NCBI RefSeq assembly: GCF_037126465.1
Contig: NC_088201.1
Coordinates: 64,564,879 to 64,628,878, forward strand
Length of the DNA stretch: 64,000 nt
Direction: 5' to 3'
Source: Ornithodoros turicata
Lineage: Eukaryota > Arthropoda > Arachnida > Ixodida > Argasidae
Shown: piece by piece, positions 46,321-59,234 of the stretch
How the letters are laid out: each line of letters starts with the position of its first letter
Numbering within the stretch: the first letter of the stretch is position 1
Made by a program: the position numbers and the translations under genes
The notes under the pieces: generated by a model
Databases searched by the model: none
What the model saw: only the letters and a program-made list of their open reading frames with translations
What the model was told of the DNA's origin: nothing

Positions 46321-48640
46321 TGCACGTACCAAATCCCCCTGTACAATCTCTCGGTTATCCAGCCATCTTTCTAGCCTATATAGCAGTTTACAGTCACATT
46401 TACACTTCTGTAGCTATATTTATAGCCACATTTACAGTGTTTGAAATCAGCATCTTGTGATTGCTATCAGGCAGCCTTTGACGCTAAAAACTTTTTTGAA
46501 AAAACCATCCTCAATAGTTTATCTGTAGCCGATTAAATAATGTTGAAGTGTAAACTCAGTGATGCAGTCTGAATCATTATTTACATTTAGGTATGCAGCA
46601 TTCCTTGTCTTGTTCACAATTGAAAGTTGTTTGTTTCACAGATACAAATAATTTCACTTTCTCTACACGCATACACACATACACACACAAAAAGAGAACC
46701 TGCATTGCAGATGGTTCTTCTTGAATGTTCTAGACTATTTTTGTGCAGTTTTTGCTGAGTAACATGAGGTGGCAACACAGGGTGATTGCAGTATGAATGC
46801 GTTTGACATCTGCTTACATGCACTCATATTTGATATTTCTTTTTGCAAAAATCAACGGGTGGTGCAGTTGTGGCACCTACTCTTGAAACATTTTTTCTGA
46901 TCAACACTGATTTTGCTTTTTCTATCTATTTCCTTTTCAGAGAAAAAATGCTCTAAATGGTTGTGTACAAATAATATATTTTTAATGTTTGCTTACTTTA
47001 TATATGTACCACAACTAAAAATAAGAAAAGTTTTCTCATTCCAGATTATGAATATTTGCATATTTGAAAAAATAAAATAAAAAGGAAGGGCACTTGAATC
47101 AAAGCTTATCCGTCTGTTGCCGAGAAAAAGGGTAAAGCATGTCCCATATGAAATGGATGGGGAGCTAGTACAGCCTTTCTAGACATCAAATGTTGCATGT
47201 CTTGCATGAATTTGAGAGAACAAAGAAGCCTGTGTAGTGGGTGTATGCAGGGCCCAGCTGACGAGAAGTCCATGTCTCTGTGAGTTTATTGGGTAGGGTG
47301 ATTGTTCAAAGCAAACCATCACACTGTGTATAACTTTCTAAGTGACTGACCATCATTTCAGAAACAAGTTTGAGCCCTGAAGGTAAAACAAACAATTTTT
47401 AGTAGCTGCTCTAGTCTGTAAATTGTCAGCTGAGGTGTCGATATGAGTGGTGGCAACAGTATTTTTTTCATTATGTGCAAAAATCTCAACACATGGCACA
47501 TGCTGTTTATTCTCCCAGAAGAGGATTGGTGGCATGACAGGCTAGGTACAAACCTGTTATATTATTATCAGTGAGCAGATTCATTCACCACTGAGCCACC
47601 AAGGCCAGCTTGATTACTTTTTTGCTGCAAGATACATACCTGCTCTTGAGGATGTTGATGCCCCACGGTGTTTGCTTTCTGTGCTACACTATATGCCCAA
47701 ATCATGGAACTCTGAGGCCTAGTATCAAGTTTCTTTTTTCTTTCATATTATTGCACCTAGATTTCTGTTTCTTTTGCTGACCTGCAACCTCCAGGACTTA
47801 CTGTCAACTGGAGATTGCCCAGTAGAACACGCGTATAACTGCTTGTGATTTGCACTTCCATTATTTCATTTCTGCCTTCATTGTGATTGCAAAACGAATA
47901 TATGGATGCTTACAAGCAGAATCGACAACATTTTACAGGCCCCACTTTGTGATAGTTCTTTTTCTGTCTATTTCTTAATTTGAATTTTTTCTAGAATTAC
48001 AGCTTACTGATTCTCTTGCATCCTGCTACTTACGATCACAATATTACAGTGAAAGACAATTGTAATAACAATGAAGGGACTTCTAACTTGTGCAATTTGT
48101 CTACTATTAGTCTGGCTTCAAGTAATTTCTTTCCTTCCAGCTTTGGTTTGTGGCTGTGTTCTGCACCTAAAGTATGCACAGTTTAGGCTTTGGATGGAAC
48201 CCTTTAGCTTTAGATGGGATCTAATAGTGAAAACAGAAAATATTTTATAGGAATGATACACTTTAATATCAATTCAAGCCAACTTGAAGTAACACATCTG
48301 ATCATGGGTCGCAGGAACAATGCCACATCTGATTGAAAACTTTATCAAGGCAAGATCTTTCTGTTCCAAAAACATTTACTTGTTAGGTTCACATTTATTG
48401 TCCGATTGTGTCATGCCTTCGTGAACTAATGTTTCAGCTGGTACGTGCCTTTTGAGTTTTGGATTATCATATCTGCCAGTTGCACCATTTTCTAACATTG
48501 TTTCAATTTTCAGCCTAATTCAGTCATAGGTCATCAAAATTATTTTAGATTAGGTTCAAATTCCATGGTTGAAGCTGCTAACATATTGTCTTCAGTGTTG
48601 ATCATGCAATGTTGTGGTGGCATCCAGGTTGACGACCGGA
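46321..48640. other. Upstream region and 5' UTR side of the AP-1 gamma gene
   Basis: AT-rich and without coding signatures. A non-coding first exon of the AP-1 gamma gene must lie somewhere upstream. Pyrimidine-CAG acceptors at about 48594 (TTGTCTTCAG) and 48627 (GCATCCAG) precede the start codon. No promoter can be placed. Confidence 0.45.
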
Positions 48641-48841
48641 ATGCCGACTCCGATGCGGCTGCGGGACCTGATTCGTCAGATCCGTGCAGCGCGCACAGCA
48701 GCAGACGAGCGGGCGGTTGTACAAAAGGAATGCGCCTACATTCGTTCAACTTTCAGAGAGGAGGACAACATGTGGCGCTGTCGCAATGTTGCAAAGCTTC
48801 TCTACATCCACATGCTTGGATACCCTGCACACTTTGGACAG
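48641..48841 (+). CDS. AP1G1: AP-1 complex subunit gamma, coding exon 1
   Basis: Gamma-adaptin is the large subunit of the AP-1 clathrin adaptor, which sorts cargo at the trans-Golgi network and endosomes. This exon gives residues 1-67, from ATG (context CCGGAATGC) to CAG|GTATTC in phase 0. The N-terminus [20 protein letters not shown] followed by [14 protein letters not shown] and [20 protein letters not shown] is the diagnostic start of animal gamma-adaptins, including the first helices of the adaptin solenoid that contact Arf1 and the sigma subunit. The alternatives, alpha, beta, delta and epsilon adaptins, do not share this opening. The intron that follows is 2.1 kb. Confidence 0.97.
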
Positions 48842-50906
48842 GTATTCCTTGTGTTTCATGAAAATCACTCTGTGCAACTTCTATCGCTCACTATGTATCG
48901 CTGTTGAGCCACTAACGCAAGCACATTTTTGTCCCTTACCCATAGATGTTGACTCTTTAGCAACATGGCAACATGGCAACATGGTTTTGGCGCTCTATGG
49001 CCTTTGTTGCCTTTGTGCCATTAAACACATCAATCAATCAATCAATCAATCTTTAGCAACATCATCTTAATGTTTATGTGCATGCAAATGTGAATGGCGA
49101 GCCTAATGGCAAACTCGGGTGGTCATTTCGTTGTGCAACACTGCCTAGCACTCTGAATTTGCTAGGTCAGCGCCCGTGCTGGATCGCGTGACCGTTGGCA
49201 CTCGAACATGAGTGCCAGGAATCTAGCAGTTTTAGTCACTTGGATCACGCTAGGGGCACGGTCGCTGGTCTTCGGGTTTTGTCGTCTGCTAACCCACGTG
49301 AACTTTGACGTCCGGGCTAATGAGGGCCCTTGCCACTCTTGCTTTGCGGATGTGACAACACCGGATATAGTTGGGCAATCTGCTGCCTGATCGCTTCGAG
49401 GCCGGGTGGAAAAAGTGCTAGCTGGCAAATTTCTGGCGCTCAGAAAGTGCCACGGGAACACACCAGATTGCTACGTCTCGAGCAAGGGAACACAGTTGCT
49501 TGGAATCTTGCAAAAAGATCTGCCAGGAAATGACCGCGTGAATTTGCCGTAGATATGACCATGCCTCCAGTGATGCCAGTTCCACTACATAGAGCAGACA
49601 TGTGTTTGGAAGTGTTACTTTGGTACAAAGAACAAAACACATGATAGGCGGAAAAGCAAAGAATTCTCAAATTCCCAAGCCAACCTTTATTCAAGCATAT
49701 TATTCTTTTACACCACATATCTTGTCTGCTTTGACACCTAAGCTGTTTCCTTTTTTGTTCTTGACGCATATTCTTTCGGCAGATAAGAGTGTGGGTCGTG
49801 TTCCTTTTTCAGTACTGTTGCACCCTTCAAGTCGGGAGAATACTTTCAGCGTGCTTAGAGTTGAGACAAGAGCTCAAACTTCTGGTGCTGATGTGCTATT
49901 TTATATAATGTGGTCCTTGAAAATCAGCTGAAAAACATTCCAGTAACACTTAGTATGCCTACCCAGCATGCTCTGCACCTGCATGTGTTGTTTACATGGT
50001 CTATCATGAATACTTCATATCTAGTTACCTACCATCAAAAGTATAGAAATCAGGGTTGGTTACCAAAAATAAGAATGTTTCTGTTCCTGGTACCTAAGAA
50101 ATTCAATTTTTTGTTTTCGTTTCCATTATTGTGTACAGACGATTTTTGGTAGCAGTTTCAGCTTCCTCAGTGGATTTCCATTTCAGTTTCCAGTAAAGGT
50201 AACGGAGAATATTTTCGTTTCTGTTTCTATTTCAGTTTCCTGAGGAATTTGGGTATTTAACGTTTCTCATTTCTGTTTCCGCTAACCAACCCTGGTAGAA
50301 ATTGTTCCCGTGACCTTGAGGGCGTGATCATCTTGGTTAAAGTGCGTTACCCACAGGCTAAGCTGTTGAAAAAATGAAAGTGTGAGTGACTGCGTAAGAG
50401 AGACTTGACAGTGAAGAAACGCACAGGACAAGGACTGGCACTCATTCTAATACAGCTTTGCATCCATTCGAAGATTTGTTGTTTTGTCCTCTTTGTCCTG
50501 TCTTTGATTCGAAGCATTTTCTGCCGGCTAGTGGGCACCCTATCTCCCATGTTATTCGATTTCTTTCTCAAGAAAAATTCACTGCATTCATGTAAGGTGC
50601 ACAATAACTGCTCGTGTTTGCGGCTCAGTGCCTATAGTCTGAAGCAACATTTTTGGTTCCTATATTTTACTACGTATCTTGTGTTCCTTCAAAGAGCAAG
50701 GTACGCATTTCTCTCCTGCCTGTGCACTCACATGACTGTTCTTTTTTTGTGTGTGTATGTGTGTGTGACACACGCAGAAGCATTCTTGGTGAACAGCAAT
50801 AGCTTTTTTAGAACAGTGTTTCTATAAATCATGCTGTGTGCAACTCATGCAATCAGTCTTGCTGTACCTGTACATTGTAGCAATAGTGTGATGCTTTGTG
50901 ATATGA

Positions 50907-51110
<204 letters not shown>

Positions 51111-52138
51111 TAATAGATAGAAATGCACACCAGCACATAAAAACATAGAAGCAACCAGGTCTGAGATTTGAGGATTAATTCCATCGATTCCATAATTCCA
51201 TTCGATCATCAGGGTGGTGCTAAGCATCCACCCAAGCAAATTTATGTATTACATGGTGGGGGGGGTGTTACATTCTAGTTTGTGGTCTGGGATGTTTGTT
51301 GATAAATCCCCTTTTATAAACTAAAATTCCAGTTGTTTGTATAACCCCCAACGATTTTTATGTGCCAATGCACCAGGGTTATCTAAATCTAAAGCGCTTC
51401 CTACTTTCGATGCCTGTGCACTAAAATCTAGGAGTAACCTATAAAGTGTCTTGTTGGGACCTCTTGGTGATATATTTTGGCAGAACAAGCAGGAAAAAAG
51501 ACGCAAAATGAAAGAGTACAGGAGTGATATCAGAAAGGCAGCAGAAGAATGAACGGAACTTCGTGAACAGTGTGTGGCAAACAGGACATGGTTTAGATGC
51601 GAATAGCCCTGGTATCTGGTTCGTGAAACTTGATGGAGGAACACAAACAGCAGGAACCTTGGCTATAGAAAATATGCTTAAGAAAAAGATAAGGGAGATC
51701 TATCAACAAACACCCTGGTTTGCTACCACAGTGCAGTTGAATGTTGGTTGCGCATACATTGTATACCACACCTCAGCAATTACTCTTGAGCACACGGCCA
51801 CCTTGAGGAATGGCATCGGGGGAGCGTAAACCTCAATCGTTATGATTAGTTCCGACATGTGTCTTATTTACTCGCATAATTTGCGCACTTTTTCTCCCAG
51901 GAAAGTCTGAAAAGTAGGGCATGTGCAAATTGCACCGGAACATTTGTAGATTCACAACACAGTTTTGAAATGGCTCCCAAATTTTAGTAGACGGGTCATG
52001 GGCTCCCAGTAAAGCCGGTATTCACATTATCATTGCAATACGCAAGCATGAAAAGAAAATCCTAGCCTGCCATAACTGCAGAGCAACCGGCGATGGTTGG
52101 CACAGTCGCTGCTGGAAGTCGCCACTAGGCGCACTAAC

Positions 52139-52611
52139 AACATGGTTCCCACTGGTTCTTGAAACCCTTGTATACAGAATTTTCCACAGTCCTTGAAAAT
52201 AATTGATTTCGCATCTTTTCCTTATTCTTGCAGAGCTGCTGTGCAAATTCTGCTTATCCAGAGTCTGAACTGTAGTTTCAAAACCATAGCTGTTAGCACT
52301 CATTGCAATAGCCATCTGTAGCGGAAGCCAGAAATGCAAGAAATGAACGGCGCCCTTCGTTGTATTCATCAGCCTTCCTTTCTATCTTATAATCTCTAAC
52401 ATTCGGGAGTCTGCAGTCATGTTTGTGAACGGGTCACTCTTGTGCAGTTCCCATGTATTCTGTAGTGTGATACTCATAAATATTTTTGCGAAAAATTGAA
52501 GTCCCGGTCATAAACTGTGTTTTACATTTCCGGACAATATGACGACTGAGTCTTGAAAGGTCCTTGAAAGACCTTGGAATTCTTATTCCAAAATTGAGTG
52601 GGAGCCATGTT
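52139..52611. mobile_element. TIR element in AP1G1 intron 2 (copy of 42018-42547)
   Basis: The ends AACATGGTTCCCACTGG and the inverse GTGGGAGCCATGTT give a TIR of about 14 bp. The interior shares ordered blocks with the 42-kb copy. No transposase frame. Superfamily undecided. Confidence 0.65.
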
Positions 52612-52823
52612 ACAATCCAGAGTATGCTATGTTTGCCATCTTTGTGTATGTCACATGGTGTTGCAAGTTTGTAGGGTGTTTGTCCAATGTTGCTTTCTGT
52701 GCTTGTTTTATAGTTGAGTGACAGTATCGTCCATCAACATTGGTTGTGAAGTGGGTACATGCGGAGGGCGTGGCGAAAATGTGGCAGGCAGAAACCAGGT
52801 GCTGAGAGGCGCTGAGCCAGATA

Positions 52824-53653
52824 CAGTTAAACCTAGATAGAACAAAGCAGAATATGCGTGCAAGTTACTTCGTTAGTTCAAGAAATTTGTTAAATCGAGG
52901 TTCTCTTGAAGAGAGCTGATACAACTCTTAAGCTGTATAATATCAAAATTCAAAACTTGGTACCCTATCCGCTTGATATGGTAACGAAATGCACGACAAA
53001 AATTAAATGTGAATGATTTTATTTACAAAAATAATCCTTCAACTTCATCTGCTCCTGTTGTTGCATCGCCGGACCAACCCGTTCATAACACCAAATGACC
53101 TTCACAGTCCTCTCCAAATTCGGTTGGGACAACGCGTAGCGTTGCAAATTAGCATTTCAAAACCTTACAGCAAACAGACACGACACGTGAATGAATCACA
53201 ACTGGGAACGATGATTCACTGGTGTCGCCGCACTGCTGCCGTAAAGCAGTCACATGGAGACGCGGAGGGGAAACTGCGTAGCTCGGAGGGAGAGGGGGAG
53301 ATTGGGAAAGAGAGAGGTGGAGATTGGGAAAGAGAGAGGTGAGAGGGGATACCCCCTCACTAGGTTTGCAGCCTGACAAACACAAAGTGAGGGTGATCGT
53401 TCTGTGATGCTTTCTCCGTAAGATATAATTCTGCCTGGCTTTTTGCATCCGTTACCGAAAAAGCCTTGCAGAGAAGCCGTTGAAAAGAAATTCACAGAAA
53501 CGCGCACTTCGCTACATCGAGGTCCCATCCCGTGGAAGGAATTAGCTATATCGAGGTAGAAAATACGTGGCTTTTAATGCAGAACAAGGAAAAACTCGTT
53601 ACATGGAGAATTTTTCTAAATCAAGGTTCGTTATATCGAGGTTCAACTAACTG
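52824..53653. mobile_element. Pogo/Tigger-like non-autonomous element
   Basis: The left end is CAGTTAAACCTAGATAGAAC, with TA at 52822-52823. The right end is GTTATATCGAGGTTCAACTA then ACTG. CAGT(T/A)(G)AACCTCG ends are typical of pogo-related elements, and inner copies of 'CTAAATCAAGG' and 'ACATCGAGGTCC' fit a decayed terminal repeat. GA-rich tandem units (GGGAAAGAGAGAGGTGGAGA) lie at 53300-53345. No transposase frame. Confidence 0.6.
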
Positions 53654-53836
53654 CTTGCGAAACTGTAAGAGCACAAATCATGTTTTTTTAGCATGTTTTA
53701 TGCCAAACTAGTGTACATATTACACGAGTAATGCAGTGTGTTACGTCCCAAGGCCACTGCCTATGGGAGCCGGCAGTTTTGCTAGTAGAGTGGCGACTAT
53801 GATGTCAAGCAACATTAGTTTCGCTGCTTGTGGATC

Positions 53837-53917
53837 CAACAACAACAGCTTTATTTCAAGGTGATGAAATGGGGAGTTTCATCACCAGGGGTGATACTGC
53901 AGTTGGCGATATTGCCA
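53837..53917 (-). mobile_element. 3' end fragment of the LINE family at 18840-20489
   Basis: Read in reverse it gives GTGATGAAACTCCCCATTTC then GAAATAAAGCTGTTGTTGTT. This matches 20445-20497 (GCGATGAAACTCCCCATTCA...AATAAAGTTGTTGTTG). It is inserted in AP1G1 intron 2, antisense to the gene. Confidence 0.75.
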
Positions 53918-55279
53918 ATTTTCTATGCAGCTATTGCCACTGCTGCTACAAAGAAAAAATATCTTAGGTTCATACCTATGCAAACAATCATCCTTCGTGT
54001 CAGTCCAATACACCTTGAAGCAAGTTAGAGTCAGACCCATTGATTAATGCTTTCATTGTTGAAAAGTTGATTAGTCAGGCTGCAGCCAGTACATGAATTC
54101 TGCGAAAAAGGTTGCCAGTTTAGATCATATTGCAGTTGTACATGTTCTGCAGTGAAATTTTGCACCTACACATTTTAAGAATGCAGCTGACATAGCACAC
54201 ATGTGGCAATGGAAACTACAACTTCTCTCGGTTGCAGAAGTCTCCCACCTCTCTAAATTATCCTCCACAAGTTTTGCTCTGTGTTGCAGATGTATACCAC
54301 AATGGCATTCAGAAAGGGAATACGCTGAGCGATACACACAAGCATAAGGAAGAAAAAATTCAGGAAGCCGCCATGAAGCAGCATGTTATTTTTAATAGGA
54401 TCATTGTAATCAATGTCTAAAAAAAATCAAAATACACATATTTTATTGTGGCCCTGATTAAACATTTTGTTAGCCTTTTGACAATTCTGGGTAAAGGAAT
54501 AATCTCTTTCCCTAGATGTAAAGGTTCATAACTAGCATCTATTGCTTTCAAGTTACATTTACACTGAACTGTTGAAGCAGGTTTATTTGGCCTTGTGTGA
54601 CTACAATACACTTCAACCTCAATGATATTGTTGTTATGGCAGTGCAGAAAAAAACCATCTCCCGTGTGTTGTATCATCTTATCTTGCCAATAATATTAGT
54701 CAGAAAGGTAGCAGTATTATGGAGATGCTCATGACCATTTTTTAAACACATTCATTCTGCTAAGGTACAAGTAATTCGTTTCTGCCACACCAATGCTCAG
54801 TCCTTGTGCATGCTTTTATAATAATTCATTGTGCACAGCACAGTGACCAAAGGCAGACTACTTCTCTCTACATTTCCTTACAAAAAAAAAAAAAAAAAAC
54901 AAACCCTAAGCCTTACAGAATGTCCTAATGCCTTACAGTAGAGATTGTTTTCATTGATGATCCCAAAAATCTATAGAAATCACTCAGTTTGACAACTCAT
55001 TCTTTCAATTTATTACAACTAATTATTTCAATTTGTGTTTGCCCTAGCATTTACAAGAAGAAAAAAAAATTGTGAAAACTGTTCACTCTGTGTATGCACA
55101 GCAAACCTGCACAATCAAACTGTTCTGTAACAAGCTTACTGTTTAATGTAGGATAATGTAGGTTTGCATGATTAATGGTTTGGTTGCGCATGATACATAT
55201 TGCATCTATGAAAGGACTTCGAAGTACTTTGTGTTAGTTTTTAGTTACTAGTCATCAATGTGGCTGTTTTGTCTCTCAG

Positions 55280-55421
55280 TGATCTCAACAGCCCAACTCA
55301 ATTCATGGTGGGCCTCGCATTGTGTGCCCTGGGTTCCATCTGCTCCCCAGAGATGAGCCGTGACTTGGCTGGCGAAGTGGAGAGACTTCTCAAAACCTCA
55401 AACGCCTACATTCGTAAAAAG
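55280..55421 (+). CDS. AP1G1: AP-1 complex subunit gamma, coding exon 3
   Basis: This exon completes residue 109 and gives residues 110-156. It opens after TTGTCTCTCAG with the single base T and ends CGTAAAAAG|GTGTGT in phase 0. The protein [20 protein letters not shown] continues to [20 protein letters not shown] and RKK, matching the family's N-[HS]-[ST]-TQF...ALCTLG...EMCRDLA pattern. The preceding intron, about 4.2 kb, contains an interspersed repeat and a pogo-like element. The next intron is only 167 bp. Confidence 0.97.
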
Positions 55422-55588
55422 GTGTGTATTGAGACATGTTTTAACTTAGCTGTAAGAAAGCAGTTAAGTGCTCCAGCATGTGCACTTTACTTGCGACCTC
55501 TTACCTCTGCAGTATGCCAAAAGGCAACGCATATTTGTCAAGATGCACTTTGACTCCACTTTGAAGTGTGCCTGACCTGCCTTTCCAG

Positions 55589-55685
55589 GCTGCACTGTGT
55601 GCCTTCCGCATCATACGAAAAGTTCCTGAACTCATGGAGATGTTCATTCCAGCAACACGTTCATTACTTACAGAAAAGAATCATG
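55589..55685 (+). CDS. AP1G1: AP-1 complex subunit gamma, coding exon 4
   Basis: This exon gives residues 157-188 plus one base. It opens after GCCTTTCCAG and ends AATCATG|GTAAGT in phase 1. The translation [20 protein letters not shown] followed by [12 protein letters not shown] is typical of gamma-adaptin, including the invariant RKVPEL. The following intron, 3.5 kb, holds a pogo-like, an older hAT-like and a young hAT element. Confidence 0.97.
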
Positions 55686-56524
55686 GTAAGTACCTCTCAC
55701 GTCTTTGATGGAAAGCTCGAGCAGTTTGGCATTGACCCGATTTGAAAACTTCTTCATGCCTCGGTAACATAAATTGTATTTGTTTTGTCCCCTTACACTT
55801 CCGTCCCACAGAAAAAGAGAAACTAATGCTTAAATTGCCAGTTGATAAAATTCCAAACACTTGGTTCAGTATTTCAGGTGTTCAAGCCTCTTCAGTTGAA
55901 CAGCCAAACATAGTGGCTCTGGCTCGTTTTAATAATTGGTTTTAAAAATTATATCAGCCCTGGAGCTAACTTTATGATGAAATAAATAAATGTGTAAGTA
56001 CTGAACCCCATCTTGAAACTGCTTCACAAGAACCTGTTAAGACATACATGAACAAAGTTTATGTCAATTTGTAATTTTGTGCTCTATTTGTGAAGATTTC
56101 ATACAAAGGCAGATTGAATAATTTGTGTTGTGCACTATGCCTGCTATTTTGTTTCTCTCTGGGATAGCTGCACACTGTATGGACTGCTAGTCTCAATTAC
56201 AGTTAGGATAAACAAGCACAACAAGCAATCCTTCCCAAATTTTTGTTCAGTTCAAAATTGCAAGAGTATCATTGTTTGATATGTGTCGAGTACTGGAAGA
56301 GGCGTCACTGCCATTTTTAAAAATATTTGAGCTGTCGTAGCACACGTTGATAGGCAGGCTCATGGTGCTCATGCCAGCAAGCATTGCTGTGGCTCTTACA
56401 TTGAGAGAGGCAATGGGAGTGTTGCCTGACTTCACATGTTTCAAACTGTTTTGTCATCTGTTGGTTCTGAGCGTAGTTTAGTACATACACAAATGTAAAA
56501 TTACGACAGATTATATGTAGAGTC

Positions 56525-57620
56525 TGACTTTTCAGGTTAAACTCGATTTCTCTCTGAATTCCAATCATGTAACACGTTGTATCATGTATCACATGCACTA
56601 TTTAATATAGATTTGCATGCATCTCCCATGTAAATATTATTTGAGTGCAACAATAAACTATGCGAAGCACATTTGATATTACAACATGTGGTCTTTTTCA
56701 CTGTAAATGGCAAGGTATGCATGTTCGACCAGTACAGTAGAACCTCGTTAATTTGAAGTTGCCTGGACTGTGCAAAAATTTCGAATGAAGTGGGCGTTCG
56801 AATTGAGCGAACCTGGGCACATGGTGAAGGAAAATACATTTATTTGCTGAAGAACTCACTTTTCTTCGTCTGCCGCTTTCCAAAAATGACATCGCACGTC
56901 ACCGTTAGTTCAAGATGGGCTACGAAGTCCATCATATCGCTGTGCGCGCCGTTTGCTTAACAAATTTTCAAAAACGACGGCGCACGTGCAGATTCCTCGC
57001 CATCGCCGTCACTCTGCTTGCATCACCGGCAGGAGCTTACAGCACGTTGCAGATCTCGTGGCTGGGATGATCGTCACTTTTTCTTTAATCGTCGGCGTCT
57101 TGTACTTCACCTGCGTGCTGCCTCCACAGCCCACAGGCAAGAAGTGGACTTTGAAGTTGATCTCAACTAAAAAGCACGAAACGAAAGCAAGCCAAAACGC
57201 CGATTTGCAACATAATCCGTAATGGTAGCACAGCTGGGATGCTGGATGGCAAGGAAGCGCGAGGAGCGAGGAGGTTGCGCCACGTGACTGGCGGTTGGGA
57301 AGGCGAAGTCAGCAAGGGAGCAAGCACGTGGTTTTTATGGCAGGTTGTCGTTGCATGGGTTGGAAGCCGATGGTAGATGATGAAATTCGGTAGGAAACTT
57401 ACAAATTAAGCAGGATACGGGCCAGTTTTTTTTTCAAATTATGCGGCCACATTGCAACGCGCGAAGACGGGACCACAGCAATCCTTCAAATTAACAGGAA
57501 TTTCGAATTAGCGAGGTTCTACTGTTATGCATTTTAATTGCAGGTGGCTTGTTGGACAGAAAGAAAAATAACCCGATAACACCCGAATGTATCATTGATG
57601 CCCAATGACACCCTGAATTA
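56525..57620. repeat. Old repeat (copy of 13900-14262) split by a pogo-like element
   Basis: Left part 56525-56733 and right part 57526-57620 match consecutive parts of the copy at 13.9 kb. Shared blocks include GTAAATATTATTTGAGTGCA, ACAACATGTGGT and ACACCCGAATGTATCA. Confidence 0.65.
56735..57524. mobile_element. Pogo/Tigger-like element in AP1G1 intron 4
   Basis: The ends are CAGTAGAACCTCGTTAATTT and the inverse AATTAGCGAGGTTCTACTG, with TA before the left end and TTA after the right. The inner sequence is GC-richer than the surroundings. No intact transposase frame is present, so about 790 bp of non-autonomous or decayed element remains. Confidence 0.8.
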
Positions 57621-57636
57621 CAGATTTAAAAGTAAT

Positions 57637-58426
57637 TAGAGCTGTGCAAATAGCAAAATTTCCATTGCAAATTGAATCTGAATAATTTCTTCAGAAGGCG
57701 AATCGAATCCGAATAATTTCTTCAGAAGGCGAATCAAATTCGAATAATCAGAAAAGGTGCAATTCGAATAATTTCGAATACCTCATGGTGAAATATTTTG
57801 TGAAATATATTCATTCGATGATGTTCTGCTGCAAACTTGTGAGCTTTTCATGAAGCATAACATATCGTGAGAGAAGGGTCCATCTGTGTTGTGTTTGGTA
57901 GACTGCATTAGTGTAATGAACTGCATTAAGAGTTAGTCACGTGATGCATGCAGCCTGCTTTGTGTGCATCTCCTCATTTCTATGTTTACATCGTGAATTT
58001 CTTGTACTTTTTTTAGAAACTGCACATATTTCCATCTGTTACTGAACGTAACTATGACAGTTCGGAGTGCATTTACTGGAAATTGCAATGCCCATAGTAT
58101 AGTGTTGACCATGCGCTCACAAAATTTGTAGACTTTAGGGACGGAATATTGTAAACAGTGTAAAGTGGGCTTCACCTAACACTCGAGTGTAATGATGTGA
58201 AGCTGACTTGCAGAATGGAACAAAAAAAAAATGGCGATAATGTGAAGTGGGCTTCATTTAACTCTTGGATGCAATGAGGCAAAGCCCACTTGCAGAATGG
58301 CGATAGCAATACCTCGCTTCAGTACTATTCGGGAAATATTCGAAAATTTCAAATGCTGAAAATAAGTTGTGAATAGCATCAGGTATTCGATTAGTATTCG
58401 AAATTTTGAATATTCGCGCAGCTCTA
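57637..58426. mobile_element. hAT-like element with diverged 8-bp duplication
   Basis: The ends TAGAGCTGTGCAAATA and TATTCGCGCAGCTCTA are inverse. The flanks AAAGTAAT and AAAATAAC match at six of eight bases. GAATAATTTCTTCAGAAGGC is tandemly repeated near the left end and ATTCGAA-type words fill both ends. An internal direct repeat (GTGAAG(T/C)(G/C)GGCTTCA) lies at about 58160-58280. Confidence 0.7.
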
Positions 58427-58658
58427 AAAATAACATCTGATTTTTGCTCCACGAATGCAGGAGAGGCATTTAATCCAAAAAAGCCTGCTCCTAATTCTAT
58501 GGTCCTGAAGCTGAAGGTAATTGATATAGAAACTTGGACTATGAACTCACATGTGCAGTCATTTCAATTAGCAGAATGTCATCATTTGAACCCACATCCC
58601 AGGGGGAATATTGGAAACTTCACTTCTAGATAATAGCTGTAGTGTTTGATGTGTGTAC

Positions 58659-59056
58659 TAGAGCACTGCACGGGCTGAATTTTTAGGCCGAGGCCCGGCT
58701 CGAGCCCAGCCTTCCCTTGATGTACCTGCCCTGCCCTGGCCCGGCCCGAAGGCTGCATACCTAGCCCAGGCCCGACCCAAGCCCGAAGGATCCCAAGTTT
58801 CTCGGCCCAAGCCCGTCCCGGGCCCAAGAAATTTACAGGATACCCGGCCCGGCCCAGTGTATCAGGCTGTAAAATTTGACTGTGGCTATCTAACAGAGGG
58901 GTAACATAGGTGCGAGACCGACCTAGGCCCGGCAATGTACGGGCTCGACCCGGGCCCATAATGGTCAAACCCGAGCCCAGCCCATGCTCGCAAAAAGGAA
59001 GCTTGGCCAGGCCCGGCTCGGGTTTTCGGGTAAGCCTGAGCCCGTGCAGTGCTCTA
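58659..59056. mobile_element. hAT MITE, 398 bp, perfect 8-bp duplication
   Basis: It is flanked by GTGTGTAC at 58651-58658 and 59057-59064. The ends TAGAGCACTGCACGGGCT and the inverse AGCCCGTGCAGTGCTCTA match over 16 or more bp. The interior is an array of GGCCCGG/CCCGGGCC words. It ends 101 bp before AP1G1 exon 5. Confidence 0.9.
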
Positions 59057-59157
59057 GTGTGTACCCTTTTAGAGCTGCATGTAAAGAAGGAGCTTCCTTT
59101 TATGAAGATTGTTTTTCAGAAAGGGAACCTGAACCTTTTTGTTCTCATGTTCTGCAG

Positions 59158-59234
59158 GTGTTCTCATCACAGGAGTGATCCTAATCACAGAAATGTGCGA
59201 GCGAAGTCCTGATGCACTGCAACACTTCAAGAAG
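59158..59234 (+). CDS. AP1G1: AP-1 complex subunit gamma, coding exon 5 (last visible)
   Basis: This exon gives residues 189-214. It opens after TGTTCTGCAG and ends TTCAAGAAG|GTGTGT in phase 0. The translation [20 protein letters not shown] then LQHFKK matches the family's HGVL...LLTEMCE.SP..L.HF+K. Further exons, beginning with the LVPQLVRILK helix, are not found before base 64000, so the next intron exceeds 4.7 kb. The visible gene covers only about a quarter of a normal gamma-adaptin of roughly 820 residues. No frameshift or stop is seen in any of the five exons. Confidence 0.97.
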
